Shown: one piece after another, positions 1-4,721 of the stretch
Numbering within the stretch: the stretch's first letter is position 1
How the letters are laid out: the number at the start of each line of letters is the position of its first letter
Source of the DNA: Planctomycetota bacterium
Lineage (GTDB): Bacteria > Planctomycetota > Phycisphaerae > SM23-33
NCBI GenBank assembly: GCA_003644335.1
Contig: QNCB01000059.1
Coordinates: 1 to 7,166 of the forward strand
DNA: 7,166 nt
Direction of reading: 5' to 3'
The notes under the pieces: generated by a model
Database searches by the model: none
What the model saw: only the letters and a program-made list of their open reading frames with translations
What the model was told of the DNA's origin: nothing
Program-made: the position numbers and the translations under genes

Positions 1-1
1 G

Positions 2-445
2 AGCGTCGCTCCGCCCGTGCTTTCCGCAGCTGAGGACGAGCCGCCCGCGACGCCCAAGCCTCCCATAACCCAGTTCGTCAAGCCTCGTGAAGTTCGCAAA
101 AAAGATCCGCGGGCCAAGCTCGCCCAGCTCGAGCCGGTACACCACCTCCGCCATGCCCAGGCCAAGTCTTTGCCAGTGCTCCACGAAGAGGACGAACTGC
201 CCAGGCGCAAAGGCAAAAAAGTTCGCCAAGCCAAAGCTGTTTCGCCCAAGCCTGTGAAACGCGACAAACTCCAAACCAAACCCCACGCAAAGCAAATCCC
301 CGCTGTTGAAGCAAGCACGCAACAAAAAATGTCGCCCATCCTGGCCAGGCTTGGCGAACAAAAACCCGCCAGGACAGCAATGATCTTCCACGAAATTTTC
401 TCGCCACCAAAAGCACTGCGAGAAGAATCAAACCTGTGGGAGTGA
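2..445 (+). CDS. 3' end of a gene for a Lys/Pro-rich, probably disordered protein tail (partial)
   Basis: The reading frame is open from the left edge of the window to a TGA at 443-445, so the gene starts upstream and only about 147 C-terminal residues are seen. The GTG at 17 is in frame, but nothing suggests it is the start. The visible part is rich in Lys, Arg, Pro, Gln and Ala, with no hydrophobic segment and no recognisable domain until the last 40 residues. These are more ordered in character and contain the segment ARTAMIFHEIFSPPKALRE. I have an impression that similar 'EI-x-x-PPKALR' endings occur at the C-termini of other planctomycete proteins of unknown role, but this is memory, not a search. 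Codons in this frame prefer C or G at the third position, as in the other genes here, which supports real coding. The opposite-strand frame is Trp/Cys-rich and looks like a shadow. Function unknown. Confidence 0.65.
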   Translation, partial: SVAPPVLSAAEDEPPATPKPPITQFVKPREVRKKDPRAKLAQLEPVHHLRHAQAKSLPVLHEEDELPRRKGKKVRQAKAVSPKPVKRDKLQTKPHAKQIPAVEASTQQKMSPILARLGEQKPARTAMIFHEIFSPPKALREESNLWE

Positions 446-742
446 TTCTATTTCGGGTTTTTTAAAAGTTATCAGTAATCCCCAGCACTTATCTGCGCAA
501 ACCCACAATCGTTATTCTTTCACTCGACTTAACCATTTACCGAATGTAGCAAACAAGGCTCTTCCTCATTTTTGAATGACTGGTACTTGTAGTTGTTTTG
601 GGTAGTAATGCCCGTCGAAGTTTTTGGAACAGGTATCGTATGTCCCGCTGGCCACAGGCTCGATGGATTATTCTCGCGATCTTATTGTTGAACCCCTCGT
701 TCCCCGGGAACCACCCTCCTGAAACCCCTGACTTCCGACTCA
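446..742. other. Intergenic region between convergent genes
   Basis: This 297-bp gap separates the + strand gene ending at 445 from the minus-strand membrane-protein gene ending at 743. It is more AT-rich than the genes. On the + strand a run of six T at 458-463 follows a weak possible stem (AAACC at 430-434 with GGTTT nearby, loop of about 20 nt), a poor terminator candidate. A short perfect palindrome, GTTCCC-C-GGGAAC, lies at 699-711. A 6-bp inverted repeat (734-739 with 752-757) straddles the stop codon of the membrane gene but has no T run after it. No tRNA or convincing small gene was seen. A 68-residue minus-strand frame starts at 743, overlapping the membrane-gene stop as TAATG, but its composition is not convincing. 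Confidence 0.5.
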
Positions 743-1381
743 TTACAGCAGGTCGGAGAGGATTCTTACTATTTGAGGAGCGTGGTTTATCATCAGCACC
801 ACCGGCGCGACGATCATGCTCGTTGCCAGCAGCAGTAATCCTGTAGCCAGGGGGGTTGCCTCGACCTCGACCTCGCCCAGCCGACGGGCCAATTCGACTT
901 CGAAGTCGCTCCAGATTTCACCCTTGCCGCCAACCAGGCGTAGTGAGCAGTTTCGCAGGAATGGAAAGCTGTCGAATTGCACCAGGCCCAGGCCTTGAGG
1001 TAACTCTACGCCTGCTGGGGTAACTTGGCCTGGTAGGCCTATCGCCTCGAGGCTGTCGAGTACTATGGCCTGGCTACGTTTGAGTGGGAGGTTGTAGATA
1101 ACCCACGAGCGCCCTCGCGGAGCCAACAGAAAAACCCCGCCGACCAGAACCGCCGCCGAGGCCAGGATAACCCCAAGCCCGCTACCGAGGTAGTACACCA
1201 CAGGCCCAAGTGCCAGCGGACTCATGACCACCGTCATCATCGCGAAATCCTGCAAGCCCGTCAGCAGTTGCGGATTCCGCCGAGTGTTGAGCAGCCCTAA
1301 CAACATAAAATACATCGCCACGGGGGCGACGATCATAACGATCCGCATGGAAATGTCGAATTGCACCAAAGCCATGCTCAT
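743..1381 (-). CDS. Four-segment membrane protein of unknown function
   Basis: The 212-residue product has three hydrophobic segments near the N-terminus (about residues 13-32, 45-63 and 68-87), a soluble stretch of about 88 residues (89-176) and a fourth hydrophobic segment (177-199). It is therefore probably an inner-membrane protein with one mid-sized soluble loop. No catalytic or binding motif is recognised. The ATG at 1381 is chosen because AAAAGG (1395-1390) sits 8 nt upstream. That site overlaps the TAA of the preceding gene, so translation may be coupled. A second ATG two codons later would be too far from it. The gap to the DRR gene is 12 bp, so the two are probably co-transcribed. 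One oddity is a 15-bp exact direct repeat inside the gene (970-984 and 1354-1368), which encodes Val-Gln-Phe-Asp in both places. The existence of the gene is fairly sure; its role is unknown. Confidence 0.75.
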   Translation of the reverse strand: MSMALVQFDISMRIVMIVAPVAMYFMLLGLLNTRRNPQLLTGLQDFAMMTVVMSPLALGPVVYYLGSGLGVILASAAVLVGGVFLLAPRGRSWVIYNLPLKRSQAIVLDSLEAIGLPGQVTPAGVELPQGLGLVQFDSFPFLRNCSLRLVGGKGEIWSDFEVELARRLGEVEVEATPLATGLLLLATSMIVAPVVLMINHAPQIVRILSDLL

Positions 1382-1393
1382 CAGGTCAGCCTT

Positions 1394-1726
1394 TTACGTA
1401 TCCACCTCGCCAATGTCCCGCGGTGCGGCAACCTTTCTGTAACCAATCGCCAGCAGCACGTCCAGCACCTCCGTCCAGGTGGGAAACGGGCGACGGTTCA
1501 CCTGCTTGTACTTATTGACAGCCTGGACGAACTCGAACTGGTCAGCAGTCATCTCGCCCTCTTCGGCACTGCGGCGCGAGTCGCTCCGCCGTCGGCCTGG
1601 CCCGCGGCGTCTGTCCAAACCAACGCGCCTATCGACGCCACTGCCTTGCCTTCGGTCGCCGGAGCGTCGATCACCGCAGCGTCGGTCCGCCTTGCGTTCT
1701 TCCGTGTGCAATGTTTCTGTGGTCAT
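1394..1726 (-). CDS. Small Arg-rich 'DRR-repeat' protein with a conserved-looking C-terminal module
   Basis: The 110-residue product has two parts. Residues 11-53 contain 17 Arg and five Asp-Arg-Arg triplets (14-16, 19-21, 24-26, 32-34, 38-40) separated by Gly, Ser, Val and Cys, which should be disordered and strongly basic. Residues 60-100 look folded (ADQFEFVQAVNKYKQVNRRP, then PFPTWTEVLDVL and GYRKVA). Short proteins combining Arg-rich linkers with a 'F-x-F-x-x-A-x-x-x-Y-K...PFPTWTEVL...GYRK' module are familiar to me from planctomycetes and some other bacteria, with no known function. The ATG at 1726 is preferred over the longer frame (to 1834), whose extra N-terminus runs through an intergenic palindromic repeat. 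No good Shine-Dalgarno is visible before it. A nucleic-acid or acidic-protein partner is plausible from charge, but is inference only. Confidence 0.7.
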   Translation of the reverse strand: MTTETLHTEERKADRRCGDRRSGDRRQGSGVDRRVGLDRRRGPGRRRSDSRRSAEEGEMTADQFEFVQAVNKYKQVNRRPFPTWTEVLDVLLAIGYRKVAAPRDIGEVDT

Positions 1727-1784
1727 ACTAACTTTATCGGACAAACCGCTGTAAGAGTTGACCAAAATTAGCCAAGCCAAGCCA

Positions 1785-1863
1785 TGTGGCACAGTGGCCC
1801 TCGGCTGTGGCTTTCTTCGCATTACAAGAAACAACCTCCGCAGCCGGGGGCGGCTGTGCTACA
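1785..1863. repeat. Two head-to-head palindromic repeat copies forming a long hairpin
   Basis: Copy A (1785-1812, + orientation) and copy B (about 1838-1863, minus orientation) share the core seen again at 3091-3118. Each core is itself a palindrome of CACAGCC, about 6 nt, GGCTGTG type. Copy A has two mismatches in its own stem and copy B one. Because they face each other, 1785-1810 can pair with 1838-1863 over about 26 positions with one mismatch and a few G-T wobbles. After a small bulge, TTTCTT (1812-1817) pairs with AAGAAA (1826-1831) across an 8-nt loop. The structure begins about 7 nt after the stop codon of the DUF2007-like gene. It may end or stabilise that transcript, although only a short T run (AATTTTGG) follows on the minus strand. 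The arrangement resembles REP/BIME elements; no transposase is in the window. Confidence 0.7.
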
Positions 1864-1869
1864 CTCCGG

Positions 1870-2316
1870 TCAATACTCCTCGTCGTCCATCTCGTCAGTG
1901 TAGGCTACTTCGTGATCGTCATGATCGTCAATCAAGCCCTCGACCAGGCTGGCTACGTCGTCCTCGGTATCGATTTCGTCTTCCTCGGAAGTCGGGCTGA
2001 GGTCCTCGTACTCGTCCTCCTCGTCCAAAGACTCGCCCAGCCCATCGGTTATAAACTCGTCCTGCTCGTCCCGGTCAGCGATAATCTCCTCAGCGTCGGC
2101 AAGGGAGTTTTCCGACACGAGAATCGGCGTGCCCTCGCTGATGTCATAATTCACCTCGCCCCACCCCTCAATAGCCTTATAGCCCACGAACGCCTCGACG
2201 TCATGATCCTCCAACAACTGTCGATAACGCTGGGCTTCCTGCGGCGAACGCGCGAAAACAACCGGCACAAACTCCTCTCCCTTCGCAGGGCCAATTAAAT
2301 CTTCTTCTTTTGGCAT
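1870..2316 (-). CDS. DUF2007-like small protein with a strongly acidic C-terminal tail
   Basis: The 148-residue product has an N-terminal domain (about residues 14-82) with the pattern of the DUF2007 family of putative signal-transducing proteins. A first strand (EFVPVVFA) is followed by a helix (SPQEAQRYRQLLEDHDVEAF), then a Gly-rich middle and a final strand-helix (GTPILVSENSLADAEEIIAD). No ligand or catalytic residues are known to me. Residues 91-148 form a tail in which half of the 58 positions are Asp or Glu, likely disordered. The ATG at 2316 is chosen because AAAGG (2328-2324) lies 7 nt upstream, and because the longer frame to 2382 adds an unrelated basic stretch from AT-rich intergenic DNA. 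The stop is TGA at 1872-1870, directly before a long hairpin. The family call is moderate; the function is unknown. Confidence 0.7.
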   Translation of the reverse strand: MPKEEDLIGPAKGEEFVPVVFARSPQEAQRYRQLLEDHDVEAFVGYKAIEGWGEVNYDISEGTPILVSENSLADAEEIIADRDEQDEFITDGLGESLDEEDEYEDLSPTSEEDEIDTEDDVASLVEGLIDDHDDHEVAYTDEMDDEEY

Positions 2317-2433
2317 AGCCTGGCCTTTCGAAACTGAATTTTGTCTTACCTTTCCACACCTATATTTTTGGTGCGAACGCATAGTAATTTCAACTGAAAA
2401 AAGGCCAAAGACAAAAAAATATTGTCCAAGGGA

Positions 2434-2475
2434 GGAGTCAGGATTAAGGAGTCAGGATTAAGGAGTCAGGAGTCA
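2434..2475 (+). repeat. GGAGTCA tandem repeat array
   Basis: Two perfect 14-nt units (GGAGTCAGGATTAA at 2434-2447 and 2448-2461) are followed by two 7-nt units (GGAGTCA at 2462-2468 and 2469-2475). The array lies in the gap between tadA and the DUF2007-like gene. Its last part doubles as the left arm of the 15-bp inverted repeat described at 2466-2595. No coding frame explains it. Confidence 0.85.
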
Positions 2476-2595
2476 GTAAACACAAAAACGGCAGAACACG
2501 AATGACACGAATTTTGTTTTTTGTCATTCCAACCCCATAGTCACGGGGTAAACTCCAGTGGGAATCCATTCTTTTTTCTTTTTACTGACTCCTGA
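2466..2595. repeat. 130-bp intergenic segment bounded by perfect 15-bp inverted repeats
   Basis: TCAGGAGTCAGTAAA at 2466-2480 is the exact reverse complement of TTTACTGACTCCTGA at 2581-2595. The right arm ends one base before the tadA stop codon (2599-2597). Inside are smaller palindromes: GAATGACA (2500-2507) with TGTCATTC (2522-2529), ACCCC (2532-2536) with GGGGT (2545-2549), and ATTCC (2526-2530) with GGAAT (2561-2565). There is also a short direct repeat of ACACGAAT (2496-2503 and 2505-2512). No target-site duplication was identified and there is no open frame of note. It could be a MITE-like relic, a nested set of intergenic repeats, or a structured 3' region of the tadA transcript. Confidence 0.65.
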
Positions 2596-2596
2596 T

Positions 2597-3073
2597 CTAC
2601 TTTTTTCCCTTGGCTCGCTGGGCCTGGAAGAACTCGCTGAGAACTCGGCTACATTCATCCGCCGCGATACCGGGGTAGACTTTCACGCGATGGTTCAGCC
2701 TGTCGTCGTGGCATAAATTGTACAGCGTGCCCGCAGCTCCGCCTTTGGGGTCAGCTGCTCCGTAGATTAGCGTTTCGATTCGGGCCAGGACAATCGCTCC
2801 GGCGCACATGCAGCAGGGTTCGAGCGTTGCTGCCAGCGTACAGCCGGTCAGCCTCCAGTCGCCCAACACCGCTGAAGCTTTGCGGATGGCGAGTATCTCA
2901 GCATGGGCCGTGGGGTCAGCGTCGAGGTGTCGCCGATTGTGAGCCGAGGCGATGATCTTGCCCTCGCGAGATATAACCGCTCCGATGGGTACCTCGTCCA
3001 GCTGCCGGGCCAGGTTCGCCTGGGCCAAAGCCAGAGCCATGAGCTTGTCGAAGTCGGCGTGGTGCGGGGTCAT
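2597..3073 (-). CDS. tadA: tRNA adenosine-34 deaminase TadA
   Basis: The 158-residue product has the complete CDA-fold signature of TadA, which deaminates A34 to inosine in the wobble position of tRNA-Arg(ACG). The first motif is H57-A58-E59 (zinc ligand and catalytic glutamate) in TAHAEI. The second is P86-C87-C88-M89-C90 in LEPCCMCAGAIVLARI, giving zinc ligands C87 and C90. N-terminal EVPIGAVISREGKIIASAHN and central ADPKGGAAG are also typical, and the length matches the family. The ATG at 3073 is preferred because the longer frame (to 3133) adds about 20 residues encoded by an intergenic palindromic repeat, whereas family members begin shortly before the 'A-L-x-x-A' helix. No clear Shine-Dalgarno precedes this ATG. 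Upstream are a perfect -10 box and the miaA terminator, so tadA may have its own transcript. Confidence 0.95.
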   Translation of the reverse strand: MTPHHADFDKLMALALAQANLARQLDEVPIGAVISREGKIIASAHNRRHLDADPTAHAEILAIRKASAVLGDWRLTGCTLAATLEPCCMCAGAIVLARIETLIYGAADPKGGAAGTLYNLCHDDRLNHRVKVYPGIAADECSRVLSEFFQAQRAKGKK

Positions 3074-3090
3074 TTGAAACCAGTCTGTTC

Positions 3091-3123
3091 TGTAGCACAG
3101 CCGCCCTCGGCTGTGGTGGTTTA
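3091..3123 (+). repeat. Palindromic repeat copy C in the tadA leader
   Basis: CACAGCC (3096-3102) and GGCTGTG (3109-3115) form a perfect 7-bp stem around a 6-nt loop. The flank TGTAGCACAG matches copies A (1785) and B (1863, other strand) closely, so this is the best-preserved of three copies. It lies between the putative tadA -10 box and the tadA start, so a tadA mRNA would carry the hairpin about 20 nt before its start codon. An effect on translation or stability is possible but unproven. Confidence 0.75.
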
Positions 3124-3141
3124 GTAGTGTCATTCCCGCAT

Positions 3142-3147
3142 ATTATA
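3142..3147 (-). promoter_or_regulatory. Putative -10 box upstream of tadA
   Basis: The minus strand reads TATAAT, a perfect sigma70 -10 hexamer, about 70 nt before the tadA ATG. A TG directly abuts it, but without the one-base spacing of the classical extended -10. No convincing -35 lies 16-18 nt upstream, where the T run of the miaA terminator sits. The location immediately after a terminator makes a separate tadA promoter reasonable. Confidence 0.35.
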
Positions 3148-3160
3148 CACGAGAACAACG

Positions 3161-3187
3161 AAAAAAAGCATGGGCGAGACGCCCACG
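3161..3187 (-). terminator. Intrinsic terminator after miaA, built from a repeat unit
   Basis: On the minus strand CGTGGGCG (3187-3180), a TCT loop and CGCCCATG (3176-3169) form an 8-bp stem with one G-U pair. One C follows, then seven T (3167-3161). This is a textbook Rho-independent layout, 36 nt after the miaA stop. The stem is the second, in transcription order, of two tandem 24-nt palindromic units, so the terminator seems to be assembled from an intergenic repeat plus a T run. Confidence 0.65.
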
Positions 3188-3215
3188 TTACGCATGGGCA
3201 AGATGCCCACGCCAC
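3168..3215. repeat. Two tandem 24-nt palindromic repeat units
   Basis: Units at 3168-3191 and 3192-3215 match at 20 of 24 positions. Each contains a 6-bp stem with an AGA loop: TGGGCG-AGA-CGCCCA in the first and TGGGCA-AGA-TGCCCA in the second. Two of the four differences change both sides of the same base pair (G-C to A-T) and so preserve the stem. Translated, the units read Met-Gly-Glu-Thr-Pro-Thr and Met-Gly-Lys-Met-Pro-Thr, a false peptide pattern I associate with repeats in planctomycete and related genomes (memory, not a search). Confidence 0.85.
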
Positions 3216-3222
3216 GTAAAGG

Positions 3223-4155
3223 TCATTTGAAGTCCACCTCCGCGATAATCCGCTGGGCGGTTTGCTCGGGCGGTTCATCCGGGGCGATGTCAAACCACCG
3301 CACCGCGCCCCAGCGACGATGCCATGTCCGCTGTTTCTTAGCCAGCCTGCGAGTGTTGATTTTGATCCGCTCGATAGCTTTGTCCAGCGACTTTTCCCCG
3401 CCGCCAAACCAGGCGATAAGCTCAGCGTACCCCACCGCCTGGGCAGCTTGCCGAGCCAATGGCTTGGTCTCAGCCAACAGAGCTTCGACCTCCTCAACCA
3501 GGCCCATTTGCACCATCTTTTTCACGCGCCCGTTGATCCTGCCATGCAGATCGTCCCGCTCGCGTCGCAAGCCTATCAGCACCTGGCCCTGGGCCTGTCC
3601 CAGCCCGGTTGTCCACTGGGTTTGCAGTTCGCTGATGGGCGTGCCGGTCTGGCGAAAAACCTCGATCGCCCGCAAAATTCGCTTCTCGTCGTTGGGATGA
3701 ATTCGCTGGGCACTGGCTGGGTCTACCTTTGCAAGCTCAGCGTGCAAACTCACCAAACCTTCCTGTTGTATTCTCTCGGCAAGTGCCTCGCGAAGCTGCG
3801 GGTCGCCCGCGGGACCTTCAAAAAGCCCCTCAGCCAGGGCTTTGATATACAAACTCGTGCCCCCCACCGCCAGGGGTATAGCTCCAGCGCGTCGAATTTC
3901 CGCCCGGGCCTGGTCGGCACAGCGAACATAGTCCGCTACGCTAAAAGCTTCGCCAGGCTCGACGATGTCCAGCCCGTAGTGTTGAATTTCCGCCTGGATT
4001 TCCCTGGACGGCGTAGCTGTGCCGATATCCATCCGCCGATAGATTTTCATCGAATCGACGCTGAGAATTTGCCCGCCCAGCGCCCGGGCCAAAGCCCTGC
4101 CAACCGCAGCCTTGCCGCACGCGGTGCAACCCAAAATAAAATAAAAGTCCTGCAA
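3223..4155 (-). CDS. miaA: tRNA dimethylallyltransferase MiaA (TTG start, atypical P-loop)
   Basis: The 310-residue product transfers the dimethylallyl group of DMAPP to N6 of A37 in tRNAs reading UNN codons. Family motifs appear in order: an N-terminal P-loop (residues 9-15, GCTACGK), SVDSMKIYRRMDIGTATPS (32-50), the LAVGGTSLYIKALAEGLFEG region, DP-x-SA-x-RIHPNDEKRILRAIEV, and near the end INTRRLAKKQRTWHRRW, which corresponds to the tRNA-contacting 'TRqyAKRQ-TWfR' motif. The length is normal. The P-loop is unusual: Lys15 is followed by Ala-Ala instead of the Ser/Thr that normally helps bind phosphate and metal, and the usual Gly-Pro-Thr is Gly-Cys-Thr. The start is TTG at 4155: no in-frame ATG precedes the P-loop, an in-frame TAG lies at 4173-4171, and GGAG sits 6 nt upstream. 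The gene is 15 bp after the phosphoesterase, so the two are probably co-transcribed. Confidence 0.93.
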   Translation of the reverse strand: MQDFYFILGCTACGKAAVGRALARALGGQILSVDSMKIYRRMDIGTATPSREIQAEIQHYGLDIVEPGEAFSVADYVRCADQARAEIRRAGAIPLAVGGTSLYIKALAEGLFEGPAGDPQLREALAERIQQEGLVSLHAELAKVDPASAQRIHPNDEKRILRAIEVFRQTGTPISELQTQWTTGLGQAQGQVLIGLRRERDDLHGRINGRVKKMVQMGLVEEVEALLAETKPLARQAAQAVGYAELIAWFGGGEKSLDKAIERIKINTRRLAKKQRTWHRRWGAVRWFDIAPDEPPEQTAQRIIAEVDFK

Positions 4156-4161
4156 CGCAAG

Positions 4162-4165
4162 CTCC
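4162..4165 (-). promoter_or_regulatory. Ribosome binding site deciding the TTG start of miaA
   Basis: GGAG at 4165-4162 (minus strand) lies 6 nt before the TTG at 4155. With an in-frame stop just upstream and the P-loop beginning at residue 9, this makes TTG the only reasonable start. Confidence 0.65.
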
Positions 4166-4170
4166 GGTAG

Positions 4171-4677
4171 CTAATCGACCTCGATTTCCTCGACGGCGTC
4201 TTTAAGCGTATCGAGAATGATTACTGTATGGCGTTGTGGCTTTTTTGGGTTGTTCAGTGCCCCTGGGTTCAACAGCCTGGTCGAGCCAACTCGCCTGTCC
4301 TCTCTGCTGTGCGTGTGTCCGCAGCAGATATATTCGAACCGCTCCAGTTCCAGCCACTCCTGGAGCAGCGTATCGAGATGGCCATGCGTCGCAGCGAGGT
4401 ATGCGTCGTTTTCCAGCGGGACAGTAATGAAGTTTCGCGCGAAGTGCATGCCGCCGGCCTCGGCCTGGTGCTCGATGGCTTCCAGATGAGGCCTGTCCAT
4501 ATTCCCCGCCACCAGATACACCTCGCCAGGCCAGGTCGCCAACTGCTTGACGCACTTTTTGGAAACAATGTCGCCGCAGTGCACCAGCACATCGACGCAA
4601 CGGTCGCGGAAGATATCCATCGCCCGAGCCAATCGCTTCGTCTTGCCATGCGTGTCGCTTACAATTCCGATCAACAT
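4171..4677 (-). CDS. YfcE/MJ0936-family metallophosphoesterase
   Basis: The 168-residue product has every metal-binding motif of the small calcineurin-like phosphoesterases: D8 and H10 in SDTHG, G35-D36 in HCGD, G58-N59-M60-D61 (usually GNCD), H98-G-H100, and G120-H121-T-H123, followed by the family's NPG (137-139). Characterised relatives (YfcE, MJ0936) hydrolyse phosphodiester model substrates with Mn or similar metals. The natural substrate is generally unclear and cannot be told from sequence. The ATG at 4677 is chosen because the protein then begins MLIGIVSDTHG as relatives do. AGAGG lies upstream with a slightly long 11-nt spacer. The longer frame starts with a TTG overlapping the HEAT-gene stop. 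The gene sits 44 bp after the HEAT lipoprotein gene and 15 bp before miaA, probably in one operon. Confidence 0.9.
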   Translation of the reverse strand: MLIGIVSDTHGKTKRLARAMDIFRDRCVDVLVHCGDIVSKKCVKQLATWPGEVYLVAGNMDRPHLEAIEHQAEAGGMHFARNFITVPLENDAYLAATHGHLDTLLQEWLELERFEYICCGHTHSREDRRVGSTRLLNPGALNNPKKPQRHTVIILDTLKDAVEEIEVD

Positions 4678-4721
4678 ATCTACACATACCTCTTCGTTAT
4701 TCAGCCGGTGCCGTGGTCCGT

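Noticed and set aside
78..431. Minus-strand frame of 117 residues opposite the partial + gene
   Set aside because: Rich in Trp, Cys and Arg with no domain; the + strand frame has coding-like third-position bias, continues off the window edge and ends with ordered sequence.
446..742. tRNA or structured RNA in the convergent gap
   Set aside because: No cloverleaf arms or T-loop signature were found; only short palindromes without a T run.
537..743. Possible 68-residue gene starting in a TAATG overlap with the membrane-protein stop
   Set aside because: The overlap is tempting for translational coupling, but the composition is not gene-like and no homologue is recognised. Possible but unsupported.
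598..846. Small + strand frame with a hydrophobic stretch (ARWIILAILLLNP)
   Set aside because: Starts at TTG without a ribosome site and runs about 100 bp into the membrane-protein gene on the other strand.
1727..1834. N-terminal extension of the DRR protein
   Set aside because: Encoded partly by palindromic repeat copy A; the likely start is the ATG at 1726.
1786..2298. 170-residue + strand frame that looks like a membrane protein
   Set aside because: It is the antisense of the acidic gene; Asp/Glu codons read on the other strand give Val/Leu codons, creating false hydrophobicity.
2434..2480. CRISPR-like array
   Set aside because: Units of 7 and 14 nt are contiguous with no spacers and there are no cas genes.
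3074..3133. N-terminal extension of TadA
   Set aside because: Encoded by palindromic repeat copy C and outside the normal family length.
2916..3497. 193-residue minus-strand frame joining the miaA 3' end to tadA
   Set aside because: Out-of-frame shadow crossing the terminator repeat; composition is Trp/Pro/Arg-rich without motifs.
3262..4170. 302-residue + strand frame opposite miaA
   Set aside because: Antisense of a gene with full MiaA motifs; no domain of its own.
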